From the NCBI RefSeq assembly GCF_900566055.1, contig NZ_UPHQ01000270.1, positions 1 through 36,355 on the forward strand: a stretch of 36,355 nucleotides of DNA, in the 5' to 3' direction. Position 1 is the stretch's first letter, and every line of letters begins with the position of its first letter. Shown piece by piece: positions 23,406 through 33,562 of the stretch. The notes under the pieces were generated by a model, which worked only from the letters and a program-made list of their open reading frames with translations, did no database searches and had not been told where the DNA came from. Origin of the DNA: Mycobacterium innocens (GTDB lineage: Bacteria; Actinomycetota; Actinomycetes; Mycobacteriales; Mycobacteriaceae). A program made the position numbers and the translations under genes.

Positions 23406-24116
23406 ATGGACAACCTCTTCACTGCGCCCGGCGGGCCATTCGGCGCTCGGCCCGGGTTCGGCTTCGGCCCCGGCCCCGGCCTGGGCCTGCCGCCCGCACA
23501 ACGGCGCGCGCTACACAGCGCCAGGCGTCAGGCCCGACGTGAATTCTTCACAAACCTGCGCGACCACGCCGGCGACCACGACGGACCGCTGGGGTTCGGC
23601 CCCGGTTTCGGCCCGGGATTCGGGTTCGGCTTCGGCCCCGGCGGCCCGCGCGGCGGTTGGCGCCGGGGCGGACGCGGCCGTGGCCGCCGCGGCGACATCC
23701 GGTCGGCCATCCTGGTGCTGCTGAGCGAGCGGCCGATGCACGGCTACGAGATGATCCAGCAGATCGCCGAGCGCAGCAATGACCTGTGGCGTCCCAGCCC
23801 CGGCTCGGTGTACCCGACCTTGCAGCTACTCGACGACGAGGGCCTGATCACCGCCGGCACGTCCGACGGCAGCAAGAAGCTCTTCGAGCTGACCGACGAG
23901 GGCCGGGCGGCCGCCGAGAAGATCGACACCCCGCCGTGGGTGGAGATCGCCGACGGCGTCGCCCCCGGACACCTCGAATTGCGCCGGGCCATGGGCCAGC
24001 TGTTCGGCGCGGTCATGCAAGCGGCGCATGCCGCCGGCGCCGAGCAGCAGCAACGCATCGTCGACATCCTCAACAACGCGCGCCGCGAGATCTACGGCAT
24101 TCTCGGCGAGGACTGA
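23406..24116 (+). CDS. PadR-family transcriptional regulator with low-complexity N-terminal extension
   Basis: A 236-residue protein. The winged helix domain starts near 97: DIRSAILVLLSERPMHGYEMIQQIAERS, then PSPGSVYPTLQLLDDEGLI and the wing TSDGSKKLFELTDEGRAAAEK. A C-terminal helical dimer part runs to the end. Ordinary PadR proteins begin almost at this domain. Here about 96 extra residues precede it, made of GFGPGPGLG and GFGPGFGPGFGFGFGPGG stretches and an Arg-Gly run (RRGGRGRGRRG). The ATG has AAGGAA eight bases upstream. The ligand is unknown. It is likely autoregulated through the palindrome at 23338. Confidence 0.93.
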   Translation: MDNLFTAPGGPFGARPGFGFGPGPGLGLPPAQRRALHSARRQARREFFTNLRDHAGDHDGPLGFGPGFGPGFGFGFGPGGPRGGWRRGGRGRGRRGDIRSAILVLLSERPMHGYEMIQQIAERSNDLWRPSPGSVYPTLQLLDDEGLITAGTSDGSKKLFELTDEGRAAAEKIDTPPWVEIADGVAPGHLELRRAMGQLFGAVMQAAHAAGAEQQQRIVDILNNARREIYGILGED

Positions 24117-24128
24117 CCACCCGGCGCG

Positions 24129-24148
24129 CGGCGAGTCCCGAATCGCCG
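24129..24148. terminator. Possible bidirectional terminator between padR and glpK
   Basis: CGGCGA (24129-24134) and TCGCCG (24143-24148) make a six-pair stem with an eight-base loop in the 67-base gap between two convergent genes. No T-tract. The position suits a terminator, but the structure is modest. Confidence 0.35.
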
Positions 24149-24183
24149 GACACGGCACAACGACCATGACCGGCAGGACAAAC

Positions 24184-25731
24184 TCAGGACACGTCGACCC
24201 AATTTAGGGTCCGCTGCACCGCCTTGCGCCAGCCCGCGTAGCCGGCGGCGCGCTGCTCGTCGGTCCACTGCGGCGTCCAGCGCTTGTCCTCCTGCCAATT
24301 GGCCCGCAGGTCCGACGGGTCCGCCCAGAACCCCACCGCCAAACCCGCCGCATACGCCGCGCCCAGCGCGGTGGTTTCGGCGACGACCGGCCGCACCACG
24401 TCCACGCCCAGCACGTCGGCCTGGATCTGCATGCACAAGTCGTTGCTGGTGATGCCGCCGTCGACCTTCAAAACCTCAAGGCGCACACCAGAATCGGCTT
24501 CCATGGCGTCGACCACGTCACGGCTCTGGTAGCAGATGGCCTCCAGCGTCGCGCGGGCCAGATGCGCATTGGTGTTGAATCGCGACAGCCCCACGATCGC
24601 GCCGCGGGCATCGGATCGCCAATAGGGAGCGAACAATCCGGAGAAGGCCGGCACGAAATACACCCCGCCGTTGTCGGGAACCTGACGAGCCAGCAACTCG
24701 CTTTGTGCGGCACCGCTGATGATGCCCAGCTGATCGCGCAGCCACTGCACCGCCGAACCGGTGACCGCGATCGAACCCTCAAGCGCGTAAACGGGTTTGG
24801 CGTCGCCGAGCTGGTAGCACACCGTGGTCAGCAGGCCGTTCTGTGATCGCACGATCGTCTCGCCGGTGTTGAGCAGCAGGAAATTGCCGGTGCCGTAGGT
24901 GTTTTTGGCCTCTCCCACGTCCAGGCACACCTGACCGACCATGGCCGCATGCTGGTCGCCGAGCACGCCGGTGATCGGCACCTCGCCGCCCACCGGCCCG
25001 GTGTCCAGCGTGACGCCGTACGGCTGCAGCGGTGACGACGGCTCGATGGCCGGCAGCATCGCGCGCGGGATGTTGAAGAACGACAGCAGTTCGTCGTCCC
25101 AGTCCAGCGTCTCCAAGTTCATCAGCATGGTCCGGCTGGCGTTGGTCACGTCGGTGACGTGCACCCCGCCGCGCGGCCCGCCGGTCAGATTCCACAACAC
25201 CCAGGTGTCCGCGGTGCCGAACAATGCATCGCCGCGTTCTGCGGCGCCGCGCACCCCGTCGACGTTGTCCAGGATCCACTGCAACTTCCCGCCGGAGAAG
25301 TAGGTCGCCGGCGGCAACCCGGCTTTGCGGCGGATCACCTCACCGCGGCCGTCGCGCTCCAGCGCCGCCGCGATCCCGTCGGTGCGGGTGTCCTGCCAGA
25401 CGATCGCGTTGTAGTACGGCCGGCCGGTGCGCTTGTTCCACACCAGCGTCGTCTCTCGTTGATTGGTAATCCCCAGGGCCGCAATATCTTCAGACGACAG
25501 ATCCGCCGCGTTGAGCACCGACATCAGCACCGAGGCGGTGCGCTCCCAGATCTCCACCGGATTGTGCTCGACCCACCCGGCGCGGGGCAGGATCTGCTCG
25601 TGCTCGAGCTGGTGACGGGCCACCTCGGCGCCCCGGTGATCGAAGATCATGCAGCGGGTGCTGGTGGTGCCCTGATCGATGGCGGCTACGAACTCCGAGG
25701 ACTCGGCCAACTGCACTCCTAAACGTGACAT
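24184..25731 (-). CDS. glpK: Glycerol kinase
   Basis: A 515-residue FGGY kinase that phosphorylates glycerol to sn-glycerol 3-phosphate. The N-terminal phosphate-binding loop is [11 protein letters not shown] (16-26). [12 protein letters not shown] near 87-98 and [12 protein letters not shown] (glycerol-binding) follow. The second domain has [28 protein letters not shown] and the FGGY signature region around [18 protein letters not shown]. Near-complete agreement with my memory of M. tuberculosis Rv3696c (517 residues) makes this call very safe; only the first few residues differ. It is divergent from the GCS2-like gene. Confidence 0.98.
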   Translation of the reverse strand: MSRLGVQLAESSEFVAAIDQGTTSTRCMIFDHRGAEVARHQLEHEQILPRAGWVEHNPVEIWERTASVLMSVLNAADLSSEDIAALGITNQRETTLVWNKRTGRPYYNAIVWQDTRTDGIAAALERDGRGEVIRRKAGLPPATYFSGGKLQWILDNVDGVRGAAERGDALFGTADTWVLWNLTGGPRGGVHVTDVTNASRTMLMNLETLDWDDELLSFFNIPRAMLPAIEPSSPLQPYGVTLDTGPVGGEVPITGVLGDQHAAMVGQVCLDVGEAKNTYGTGNFLLLNTGETIVRSQNGLLTTVCYQLGDAKPVYALEGSIAVTGSAVQWLRDQLGIISGAAQSELLARQVPDNGGVYFVPAFSGLFAPYWRSDARGAIVGLSRFNTNAHLARATLEAICYQSRDVVDAMEADSGVRLEVLKVDGGITSNDLCMQIQADVLGVDVVRPVVAETTALGAAYAAGLAVGFWADPSDLRANWQEDKRWTPQWTDEQRAAGYAGWRKAVQRTLNWVDVS

Positions 25732-25836
25732 CGAACACTGGGGTTAATCGTCCATGATGGGCCACGAAAGGGTAAGCATGGACGCCTACCCAGGTCGCAC
25801 TTGCGCGGCGGGCGCTAAACCGGTTGCATCGGCGGT

Positions 25837-27321
25837 GTGGGCGAAGAGGTCAAGCGCACCACGTATGACCGCACACACCGGCGGGAATACCGGCGCAAGG
25901 TGCAAATATGTCTGGACGTCTTCGAGACGATGCTTTCCCAGTGCAGTTTCGATTCCGACCTGCCGCTCACCGGGATGGAAATCGAATGCAACCTTGTCGA
26001 CGGCGACTACCAGCCCGCCATGTCGAATCGGTCGGTGCTGGACGCGATCGGCGATCCGGCCTACCAGACCGAATTGGGCGCCTACAACATCGAATTCAAT
26101 GTGCCGCCGCGGCTGCTCTCCGGACGTACCGGCCTGGACCTGGAACGAGACGTGCGGGCCAGCCTCAACGACGCCGAGCGAAAGGCCGGTTCCGACGGCG
26201 CCCACATCGTGATGATCGGCATCCTGCCCACGCTGATGCCCGAGCATCTGACCGAGGGCTGGATGAGCGAATCCACCCGCTACGTCGCGCTGAACGAATC
26301 GATCTTCGACGCCCGCGGTGAGGACATCCCCATCAATATCTCCGGCCCGGAGCCGTTGAGCTGGCAGGCCGCCTCCATTGCGCCCGAATCAGCGTGCACC
26401 AGTATGCAATTGCATCTGCAGCTGGCTCCTGCCGATTTCGCCGCCCACTGGAACGCGGCCCAGGTGCTGGCCGGCCCACAGCTTGCGCTGGGCGCCAACT
26501 CCCCCTACTTCTTCGGCCACCAGCTCTGGTCGGAAACCCGCATCGAACTGTTCGCCCAATCCACCGACACCCGGCCGGAGGAACTGAAGACCCAGGGCGT
26601 GCGGCCGCGAGTGTGGTTCGGCGAGCGGTGGATCGGCTCGATCCTGGACCTGTTCAAGGAGAACGTCCGCTACTTCCCGTCGCTGCTGCCGGAAGTGTCC
26701 GACGAGGATCCGGTCGCCGAGCTCGCGGCCGGACGGGTCCCGCAGCTGGCCGAATTGCGCTTGCACAACGGCACGGTGTACCGGTGGAACCGGCCGGTGT
26801 ACGACGTCTCGGAGGTGGCCGGGGATGGACGGCCGCACCTGCGGCTGGAGAACCGGGTGTTGCCGGCCGGACCGACCGTCCTGGACATGCTGGCCAATTC
26901 GGCTTTCTATTACGGCGTGCTGCGCAGCCTGGCCGAAGCCGAGCAACCGCCCTGGACCCGGATGAGTTTCGATGTGGCACAAGCGAATTTCTTCGCAGCA
27001 GCCCGCCACGGCATCGATGCCCCGATGCACTGGCCGGGCCTGGGTGAGGTGACGACGCGGGAGTTGGTGTTGACCACGTTGCTGCCGATGGCTCACGACG
27101 GACTGCGGCGGTGGGGTGTCGACGCCGAGGTGCGCGACCGGTTCCTGGGGGTCATCGAGGGCCGCGCCAGGGTCGGCCGCAACGGCGCCACCTGGCAAGT
27201 CGCCATGGTGCGCGGTCTGGAGGACGGCGGGATGAACCGGCGCGCGGCACTGGCCGAGATGCTGCGCCGCTACTGCAAGCACATGCACGCCAACGAGCCG
27301 GTGCACACCTGGGGTGAGTAG
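25837..27321 (+). CDS. Glutamate-cysteine ligase (GCS2) family protein (Rv3698-like)
   Basis: A 494-residue protein of the GCS2 fold, which joins an amino group to a glutamate side chain using ATP. GMEIECNLVDGDY near 46-58 holds the metal-binding glutamates. YNIEFNVPPRLL near 82-93 and MQLHLQLAPADF near 190-201 are further active-site strands. HLRLENRVLPAGPTVLDMLANSAFYYG near 332-358 carries the conserved Arg-Glu-Asn-Arg block. The real substrate of this subgroup is unknown. The GTG start at 25837 has no clear ribosome site, so the true start is uncertain. In M. tuberculosis the vapBC48 toxin genes lie between glpK and this gene; here there are only 105 bases. Confidence 0.88.
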   Translation: MGEEVKRTTYDRTHRREYRRKVQICLDVFETMLSQCSFDSDLPLTGMEIECNLVDGDYQPAMSNRSVLDAIGDPAYQTELGAYNIEFNVPPRLLSGRTGLDLERDVRASLNDAERKAGSDGAHIVMIGILPTLMPEHLTEGWMSESTRYVALNESIFDARGEDIPINISGPEPLSWQAASIAPESACTSMQLHLQLAPADFAAHWNAAQVLAGPQLALGANSPYFFGHQLWSETRIELFAQSTDTRPEELKTQGVRPRVWFGERWIGSILDLFKENVRYFPSLLPEVSDEDPVAELAAGRVPQLAELRLHNGTVYRWNRPVYDVSEVAGDGRPHLRLENRVLPAGPTVLDMLANSAFYYGVLRSLAEAEQPPWTRMSFDVAQANFFAAARHGIDAPMHWPGLGEVTTRELVLTTLLPMAHDGLRRWGVDAEVRDRFLGVIEGRARVGRNGATWQVAMVRGLEDGGMNRRAALAEMLRRYCKHMHANEPVHTWGE

Positions 27322-27331
27322 GTTGGGAGCC

Positions 27332-28021
27332 ATGACTTCTGAGGTAATGGACTGGGACGGCGCATACCGGCAGCAGGGCGTGTTCGAGGGCCCGCCGCCG
27401 TGGAATATCGGTGAGCCGCAGCCGGAATTGGCGGCGTTGATCGCGGCCGGGAAGGTCCGCAGCGATGTGCTCGATGCCGGATGTGGGTTCGCCGAATTGT
27501 CGCTGGCGCTGGCCGCCGAGGGCTACACCGTGGTAGGCATCGACATCACCCCCACGGCCGTCGCGGCAGCCACCAAGGCCGCCCAAGAGCGAGGGCTGAG
27601 CACGGCCAGCTTCGTGCAGGCCGACATCACCGACTTCGCCGGCTATCCGGCCGGCTCCGAGGGCCGCTTTGCCACGGTGCTGGACTCCACGCTGTTTCAC
27701 TCACTGCCGGTGGAGGGTCGCGACGGCTACCTGCGCTCGGTGCATCGCGCGGCGGCGCCGGGCGCCAGTTACTACGTGCTGGTGTTCGCCAAGGGGGCGT
27801 TCCCGGCCGAATTCGAAGCCAGACCCAACGAGGTCGACGAGGACGAGTTGCGAGACGCGGTGAGCAAGTACTGGGAGATCGACGAGATCCGGCCCGCGTT
27901 CATCCATGCCATTGTGCCGCAGGTTCCCGGAGCGCCGTTCGAAATGCCGCCGCACCCGCGCGACGAGAAGGGCCGGATGATGCTGCCGGCCTATCTGCTG
28001 AGCGCGCACAAGGCCGGCTGA
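27332..28021 (+). CDS. Class I SAM-dependent methyltransferase (Rv3699-like)
   Basis: A 229-residue protein with SAM motif I VLDAGCGFAELSLALAAEG near 47-65 and motif II VVGIDITP at about 67-74. Motif IV is the acidic segment around VLDSTLFHSLP, with the post-motif VHRAAAPGASYYVLVF. The family is small-molecule or thiol methyltransferase-like (TPMT/UbiE type), substrate unknown. The ATG at 27332 has GGGAG four bases upstream; a GTG 18 bases earlier would overlap the previous stop but has a weaker site. The 10-base gap to the GCS2-like gene suggests one transcript. It converges with egtE, 13 bases away. Confidence 0.92.
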   Translation: MTSEVMDWDGAYRQQGVFEGPPPWNIGEPQPELAALIAAGKVRSDVLDAGCGFAELSLALAAEGYTVVGIDITPTAVAAATKAAQERGLSTASFVQADITDFAGYPAGSEGRFATVLDSTLFHSLPVEGRDGYLRSVHRAAAPGASYYVLVFAKGAFPAEFEARPNEVDEDELRDAVSKYWEIDEIRPAFIHAIVPQVPGAPFEMPPHPRDEKGRMMLPAYLLSAHKAG

Positions 28022-28034
28022 CCCGTCGCGCGGC

Positions 28035-29174
28035 CTAGACCGATGTTGCCGCGGTGGCGGCGATCAGCGCCTCGGCAAAGGCTTCCAGGTCGTCGGCGGT
28101 GGTGTCCACATGCGGTGAGATCCGCAGCACCGGCGCCGTCAGTTCCTGCGGCGCGCGCCCCACATCGGCGCAGGTGGTCACGATTCCCCGCTCCGTGAGC
28201 AGCCAGGCCCGCACAGCCGCCGGGTCGGGGCCGTCGACCGCGGCCAGCGTGGTGATGGCGCTGGGTTCGTCGACCGGTTCGACCACCACCCAGCCGTCCA
28301 CGTCTGCCAGCAGGGTCCGGGCGATGCCGCCGAGCTCGGCCAGGCGCGCCCTGATCAATTCCGGCCCGTAGCTCAGGTGTTCGCCGACCGCTACTGAAAA
28401 GCCCACGCGCGCGGCCACATTGGCCTCACCTAGCTGCAGGCGCTGCGCCACCGACAGTGCCGGGGCCCACTCCGGGAGCGGTAGCCGCGGAGTCAGCCGT
28501 TCCATCAACTCCGAGCGCACGGCCAGCACACCGACACCGCGCGGCCCGGCGAGCCATTTGCGCGACGACGAATAGGCGACGTCGGCTCCCACCGCGCAGT
28601 CCACCTGGCCCAGCGCCTGAGCGGCGTCGACGACCACGGGCAGCCGCAACTCGCGGCACAGCCTGACCATCATCGCCAGCGGTTGCACGGTGCCGCGATG
28701 GCCGCCCACCGGGGTCAGATGCACCAGATCGGGCGGATCCTCCTCCAGGTCGAACGCCGCATCGTCCAGGGCCAGCCGGCCGTCGTCGAGGGTCGGCAGG
28801 AACCGCACGTCAAACCCGTGGGCGGCCATCAGGGCCAGGTTGGGGCCGTATTCTCCGGGCAGGCAGGCCAGCGTCCCGCTTACCGCGGGCCAGCTGCCCA
28901 GCAACAGGTCCAGCGCGTGCAGCGAGCCGGTGGTGAACACCACCTCCGCGTCCGGCATGCCGCACAGCGTCGCCACTGCGGCCCGTCCCGCGTCGAGCAC
29001 GGCGGTGGCAACCTCGGCGGCGACATACCCGCCGACCTCGGCCTCGTGCAGCGCATGCCGGGCGGTGGCATTCAAGACCGCAAAACTTTGCCGCGAGCAC
29101 GCGGCACTGTCCAGGTGCAGGCCGGCAGCCGGCGGGCGAGCCGCCCGCCAGCGCCGGGCCAGAGTGCTACTCAC
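28035..29174 (-). CDS. egtE: Ergothioneine biosynthesis PLP-dependent C-S lyase EgtE
   Basis: A 379-residue class V aminotransferase-fold enzyme that cleaves hercynylcysteine sulfoxide to ergothioneine, pyruvate and ammonia, the last step of the pathway. The PLP lysine is Lys206 in [26 protein letters not shown] near 181-192 carries the ring-stacking Asp, and [16 protein letters not shown] near 80-95 is the phosphate-binding region. The N-terminus starts with a GTG that overlaps the egtD stop (GTGA). It is the last gene of the egt operon. The gene order A-B-C-D-E equals M. tuberculosis Rv3704c to Rv3700c. Confidence 0.96.
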   Translation of the reverse strand: MSSTLARRWRAARPPAAGLHLDSAACSRQSFAVLNATARHALHEAEVGGYVAAEVATAVLDAGRAAVATLCGMPDAEVVFTTGSLHALDLLLGSWPAVSGTLACLPGEYGPNLALMAAHGFDVRFLPTLDDGRLALDDAAFDLEEDPPDLVHLTPVGGHRGTVQPLAMMVRLCRELRLPVVVDAAQALGQVDCAVGADVAYSSSRKWLAGPRGVGVLAVRSELMERLTPRLPLPEWAPALSVAQRLQLGEANVAARVGFSVAVGEHLSYGPELIRARLAELGGIARTLLADVDGWVVVEPVDEPSAITTLAAVDGPDPAAVRAWLLTERGIVTTCADVGRAPQELTAPVLRISPHVDTTADDLEAFAEALIAATAATSV

Positions 29175-30136
29175 TTCACCGCCAGCGACAAGCCGAAATC
29201 ACCGGCATCGTCGGTCCACCACCGGGTGCGACGCAGCCCCGCCGCGACCAGCTCGGCCGCGACGCCGTCCGGCCGGAATTTGCACGACACCTCGGTCAGC
29301 AGCTCCTCGCCGGGGGCGAAGTCGACAGTCAGCTCGAGTGCGCCCACCCGCACCCGTTGCCGGCGATCCGCCCGCAGCCACATCTCGATCCGCTCCTCGC
29401 CGGTGTTCCACCGGGCGACGTGCCGGTAGGCGTCGAGGTCGAAATCGGCATCCAGTTCGCGGTTGATCACCGCGAGGACGTTGCGGTTGAACCGGGCGGT
29501 CACGCCGGCGGCGTCGTCGTAGGCTCGGACCAGCCGCTCGGTGTCCTTGACCAGGTCGGTGCCCAACAGCAGGCTGTCGCCAGGCTGCATCACGGCGGCC
29601 AGGGTCGCCAGGAATTCCGCCCGCGGGCCGGGTGTCAGGTTGCCGATCGTCGAGCCGAGGAACACGAACAATCGTCGGCCGCCGTCGGGAATCTCGGCCA
29701 GGTGTTCCTCGAAATCACCACACACAGCGTGTATTTCGATGCCCTGGTACTCACTCTTGATAGCGTTCGCGGCCGCCGACAGGACGCCGGCGTCCACGTC
29801 GAACGGCACGAATCTGCGCAGCGAACCGCGATCGCGCAACGCGTTCAACAACATCCGGGTCTTTTCCGAGGTGCCGCTGCCGAGTTCGACCAGGGTGTCG
29901 GCCCCGCTGGCGGCAGCGATGTCGGCGGAGTGGGCTCGCAGGACACCGGCCTCGGCGCGGGTCGGGTAGTACTCCGGCAACCGGGTGATCTGGTCGAACA
30001 GATCGCTGCCCACCGAATCATAGAACCATTTGGGCGGCAGGGATTTTGGCGTCATCTGCAGCCCGTCGAACACATCGCGGGACAAGGCGAGATAGGCCGA
30101 GTCCTCGGACAGGTGGTTGGACAGCGACAGCGTCAT
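29171..30136 (-). CDS. egtD: L-histidine N-alpha-trimethyltransferase EgtD
   Basis: A 321-residue SAM enzyme that methylates histidine three times to hercynine, the committed step of ergothioneine synthesis. SAM motif [16 protein letters not shown] spans 82-97. [27 protein letters not shown] near 36-62 is the histidine-side helix. [12 protein letters not shown] near 154-165 and the C-terminal [15 protein letters not shown] complete the DUF2260-type fold. Length equals the M. tuberculosis enzyme. The ATG at 30134-30136 overlaps the egtC stop (ATGA); a 29-codon longer frame is egtC sequence in another frame. Confidence 0.98.
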   Translation of the reverse strand: MTLSLSNHLSEDSAYLALSRDVFDGLQMTPKSLPPKWFYDSVGSDLFDQITRLPEYYPTRAEAGVLRAHSADIAAASGADTLVELGSGTSEKTRMLLNALRDRGSLRRFVPFDVDAGVLSAAANAIKSEYQGIEIHAVCGDFEEHLAEIPDGGRRLFVFLGSTIGNLTPGPRAEFLATLAAVMQPGDSLLLGTDLVKDTERLVRAYDDAAGVTARFNRNVLAVINRELDADFDLDAYRHVARWNTGEERIEMWLRADRRQRVRVGALELTVDFAPGEELLTEVSCKFRPDGVAAELVAAGLRRTRWWTDDAGDFGLSLAVK

Positions 30137-30834
30137 CAAGGTCCTTTCGTGGCGTCCAAGGCGGTCAACGTGACCCCGTCCGCGGTGACCTCCACCAGGT
30201 GGTGGTCGGGCACGTCGACCCAATCGGCGTCGTCGTCATAGGGTTCGCTGGCCAGCACCACCCCGTCGGGGCGTTGCAGCATGGACAGCGTCTCGTTCCA
30301 GGTGGTGGCCAGCAACCGAGATCCGTTGGCGGCCACTATGTTGAGCCGGGCGAGCGGGTCGGCGGCACCGATATCGGCGATGGTTCCGGCCAGTTCGTCC
30401 AGACCGCGCTGGAAGATGGTGGCGGCTAATATCGCGCTGTCGCAGACGGATTCGGCCGACGAGGTCAGCGGCAGCACGGCGCGATCGACGACACCGTTGT
30501 GCGACAGCAGCCACTCTCCGTCGGTAAACGGTGCGGTGGCGCTGATCTCGATCGGCATCCCGACGGTCGCCGAGCGGACCGCGGCCACCACGCAGTGACT
30601 GCGCAGCGCCGGCGCGACCGACGCGAACGACGTGTCACCCCACAACGGCGCCGCGCTGCGCCACCGCCGCGGCGCCCCGGCGTCGAAAAAGCCGACGCCC
30701 CAACCGTCGGCATTCATCAGGCCATGCTTTTGCCGGCGCGGCGCATAGGACTGCACCGCCAGGCTCTGCGGCGGTTCCAGCACCAGCGCGGACAGGGTCA
30801 CCTCGGTGCCCAGCCACCCCAGATGACGGCACAT
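30136..30834 (-). CDS. egtC: Gamma-glutamyl-hercynylcysteine sulfoxide amidohydrolase EgtC
   Basis: A 232-residue class II glutamine-amidotransferase-fold hydrolase that removes glutamate from gamma-glutamyl hercynylcysteine sulfoxide. After Met removal, Cys2 (MCRHLGWLG) is the N-terminal nucleophile. [11 protein letters not shown] near 41-51 and the LLSHNGVVD block near 104-112 are the usual amidotransferase motifs that hold the gamma-glutamyl group. Both ends overlap neighbours by four bases or less, so expression is tightly coupled within the operon. Confidence 0.97.
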   Translation of the reverse strand: MCRHLGWLGTEVTLSALVLEPPQSLAVQSYAPRRQKHGLMNADGWGVGFFDAGAPRRWRSAAPLWGDTSFASVAPALRSHCVVAAVRSATVGMPIEISATAPFTDGEWLLSHNGVVDRAVLPLTSSAESVCDSAILAATIFQRGLDELAGTIADIGAADPLARLNIVAANGSRLLATTWNETLSMLQRPDGVVLASEPYDDDADWVDVPDHHLVEVTADGVTLTALDATKGP

Positions 30835-32144
30835 CAGGCCGGGTCCTCAACCGACCAGGCCAGCCGGACGCCGGAAAAGATCTGCCGGCGGTACGGGTGA
30901 TCCCAGTTGCGGAAGCTGGGCCGCAGGATGGCCGGCTCGACGGCCCAGGATCCGCCGCGCAGCACCCGGTAGTCGCCGTCGAAGAACGGTTGGGAGTACC
31001 GGTCGTAGATCATCGGGACGAACCCGGGCCACGGTCGCAGCGGCGAGCTGGTCCACTCCCAGACGTCGCCGAGCAGCTGCTCGGCCCCGTAGGCCGACGC
31101 CCCGGCCGGGTATGCGCCGACGGGCGCCGGGCGCAGCGCCGCGGCACCGAGGTTGGCGTGCCTGTCCGACGGCTGCTGCGCGCCCCACGGGTAGCGGCGC
31201 CGTGACTCGGTCACCGGATCCCATGCGCACGCCTTCTCCCACTCCACCTCGGTGGGCAGCCGGGCGCCGGCCCAGGCCGCGTAGGCCTCGGCTTCGAAGT
31301 AGGTGACATGCTGCACCGGCTCGTCGGGCGGAAGGTCTTCGTGGTGGCCGAACCGGGTGCGGGTCCGCCCGTCGGAATTCCAGAACTGCGGCGCGGTCAG
31401 GCCGGCGCTCAACCGGTATTGCCAGCCGCGATCGGACCACCACCGCGCTTGGGTGTAGCCGCCGTCATCGACGAACTGTCGCCATTCGCCATTGGTGACC
31501 GGAACCCGGCCGATCCGGAAGGCCGGCACGTCGACGACATGGGCCGGGCGTTCGTTGTCCAGGGAGAACGGCTCGGTCTCGGCGTCCACACCCAGCACGA
31601 ACGGCCCGCCGGGCACCAGCACCGACGTCCCGGCCACGCCCGGCCGGCCGGCGGGCAGCACGGACGTCTCCCGCAGCAGCGGCGCGCCGGGGCGCAGGTT
31701 CAACGCCTGCAGCATGGTCTCGGTGTGCTGGTATTCGTGGCTGGCCACCATGCCGAAGGCAAAGCCGGCTTGGTCGGGGCGGCCGTGGTCCAAGCCGTCC
31801 GGCAGGGCGTCCAGCGCGTCCAGGGCCGCGGAGCGCACGGAGCGGCAGAAGGTTCGCGCCTGGTCCGGCGACAGCAACGGCAGCTCGACCCGGCTGGCAC
31901 GCGAGTGCTGGAATGCGTCGTAGAGGCCCTCGACCGCCGGCGGCAGCATCCCGGGGCGATCCGGGTTGCCGCCGCGCAGCAGCCACAACTCCTCCTGCTG
32001 ACCGATGTGCGCCAAATCCCACACCAGCGGGCTCATCAGCGGGTCGTATTGGCGGCACAGCTCCGCGTCGTCGAAATCGACTAGCCGCAACGTCAGCGTC
32101 CGGGCCCGCTGCAGATCCCGGGCCAGTCTTTCCCGTGTGGTCAC
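30834..32144 (-). CDS. egtB: Hercynine oxygenase (sulfoxide synthase) EgtB
   Basis: A 436-residue non-heme iron enzyme that uses oxygen to join gamma-glutamylcysteine and hercynine through a C-S bond. An N-terminal DinB-like bundle carries the iron ligands: His46 in LAHIGQQEE, then His136 and His140 in SHEYQHTE (the HxxxHxE motif). The C-terminal sulfatase-modifying (FGE-like) domain starts near 170 and shows [43 protein letters not shown] and [19 protein letters not shown]. It starts at GTG 32142-32144 overlapping the egtA stop (GTGA). It is about ten residues longer than the M. tuberculosis enzyme. Confidence 0.97.
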   Translation of the reverse strand: MTTRERLARDLQRARTLTLRLVDFDDAELCRQYDPLMSPLVWDLAHIGQQEELWLLRGGNPDRPGMLPPAVEGLYDAFQHSRASRVELPLLSPDQARTFCRSVRSAALDALDALPDGLDHGRPDQAGFAFGMVASHEYQHTETMLQALNLRPGAPLLRETSVLPAGRPGVAGTSVLVPGGPFVLGVDAETEPFSLDNERPAHVVDVPAFRIGRVPVTNGEWRQFVDDGGYTQARWWSDRGWQYRLSAGLTAPQFWNSDGRTRTRFGHHEDLPPDEPVQHVTYFEAEAYAAWAGARLPTEVEWEKACAWDPVTESRRRYPWGAQQPSDRHANLGAAALRPAPVGAYPAGASAYGAEQLLGDVWEWTSSPLRPWPGFVPMIYDRYSQPFFDGDYRVLRGGSWAVEPAILRPSFRNWDHPYRRQIFSGVRLAWSVEDPA

Positions 32145-33430
32145 GCTTCCCCTCGCGCCAACCGCGCTACCGCCTCCGCGATCCCGCAGTCGATGACCAG
32201 GTCAGCGAAGTCGTCACCGCAGCAGCGGCCCTGCTCGACATTGGCGATCAACACCTGCATGGCGTCGGCGATCTGCGTCGGCGCCCGCTCGGCGGCGACG
32301 GCCACGCATCGGTTGGCCGCCGCGTAGAGCCGCCGGTCTTCCAGGCCGACGCGGGCTGCGGTGTCCCAGGCGGTGGCGACCGGTTCGACGGCCTCCGCGG
32401 CCAGCTCGGCCGCCGCCGGGTCGTCGAGCAGGGTCACCACCGTGAATGCCAGGGCGGGCCAGAACGCGTCGGGCACGCTGTCCAGGTAGCGGATCTCCAG
32501 CCATTGCCGGGGACGCACCGGCGGGAACAGCGTGGTCAGGTGATAGTCCAAGTCGGCGGTGGTCGGTCGGCGGTCACCCAGCAACACCGTGCCGTCGGCC
32601 CAATCGGCGAAGGGCACGTAGTGGGTCACCGCCACGGCGTCGGGGTTGTGCACCAGCATCACCGGCGCCTTCAGGGCGTAACGCGCCCAGTCGGTGGCGG
32701 GGTCGTCCCCGCTGGCGCCCAGGATCGGCCCGCACCGCGCCGCATCCATCTGGCCCCACACCCGCTGCCGGGTGGACCGCCAACCGCAGAATTCGCCACC
32801 CAGCATCGGGGAATTGGCGGCGATCGCGATCATCGTCGGCCCCAGGGCGTGGGCCAGCCGCACCCGCGCAGCCCAGTCGGACTGCGGCCCCGCATCGACA
32901 TTGACCTGGATGGAGGCGGTCGCCGTCATCATCGCCGCGCCGGCTGCCCCGGAGTCGCTGGCGGCGAAGAACTGTTCCATGGCCCGATAGCGCGGGCCCG
33001 GGTTGATCCGCTTCGTCGGCCGCAATGGGTCGGCGCCGAGGAACACCAGGCCCAGACCGGCGTCGGCGAAGGCCGGGCGCAGCACGGCCTGGTCGCGGTT
33101 CATCGCGTCGATGGCCGCCAACACGCCGTCGCACGGTGGACCCGACAGTTCCACCGCGCCGCCGGGTTCGACGCTGACCGCGCTACCGCCGGGCAGCGGG
33201 CTCACCCAGTCCAGAACGTCGCTGATCTCGTCCCAGCCGGGCCGGCGAAACGGATCCGCGGGGTCATAGCAGTGCGCTTCCAGCTCCAGCCCCACCCGCC
33301 CGAGCGGGCCGTCGACGAGGCAGCCGTCGGCGACGTACTCCCCCGCGGCTTCCAACGAGGCGATCTCGCTATCGCTGTCACCGGCGCTGTCCAGCCGCGC
33401 TGCCGCGGCAGTGCTGGGGGCAAACGTCAT
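32141..33430 (-). CDS. egtA: Glutamate-cysteine ligase EgtA
   Basis: A 429-residue GCS2-family enzyme that makes gamma-glutamylcysteine, the thiol donor for Egt[12 protein letters not shown] near 46-56 holds the metal-binding glutamates. AVELSGPP near 90-97, [25 protein letters not shown] near 167-191 and the [14 protein letters not shown] block near 303-316 are conserved. The ATG at 33428-33430 has GGAGGA eight bases upstream, the best ribosome site of the operon, as expected for its first gene. The 132-base gap before it contains an 18-base inverted repeat. M. tuberculosis annotation calls the orthologue gshA (Rv3704c), but mycobacteria use it for ergothioneine, not glutathione. Confidence 0.96.
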   Translation of the reverse strand: MTFAPSTAAAARLDSAGDSDSEIASLEAAGEYVADGCLVDGPLGRVGLELEAHCYDPADPFRRPGWDEISDVLDWVSPLPGGSAVSVEPGGAVELSGPPCDGVLAAIDAMNRDQAVLRPAFADAGLGLVFLGADPLRPTKRINPGPRYRAMEQFFAASDSGAAGAAMMTATASIQVNVDAGPQSDWAARVRLAHALGPTMIAIAANSPMLGGEFCGWRSTRQRVWGQMDAARCGPILGASGDDPATDWARYALKAPVMLVHNPDAVAVTHYVPFADWADGTVLLGDRRPTTADLDYHLTTLFPPVRPRQWLEIRYLDSVPDAFWPALAFTVVTLLDDPAAAELAAEAVEPVATAWDTAARVGLEDRRLYAAANRCVAVAAERAPTQIADAMQVLIANVEQGRCCGDDFADLVIDCGIAEAVARLARGEA

Positions 33431-33456
33431 ATCACGATTCCTCCGTGGCCTGCGCA

Positions 33457-33474
33457 GCTATCGAAAACGATAGC
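33457..33474. promoter_or_regulatory. Inverted repeat upstream of the ergothioneine operon
   Basis: GCTATCGAAAACGATAGC has seven-base arms around AAAA, 27 bases before the egtA ATG. It is the only clear symmetric element in this gap. No T-run follows on the leftward strand. It could be an operator or an mRNA 5' hairpin for egtA, or a terminator for the sensor gene's neighbour; the upstream gene's stop is 88 bases away. Confidence 0.5.
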
Positions 33475-33562
33475 CGCCACCATCTCATCTTCCAGAGCAC
33501 CCCGACATATTCCCGCACACTTCCGGCGCCCGGGTCAGATGATTACCCACATTTGCGGGTGG

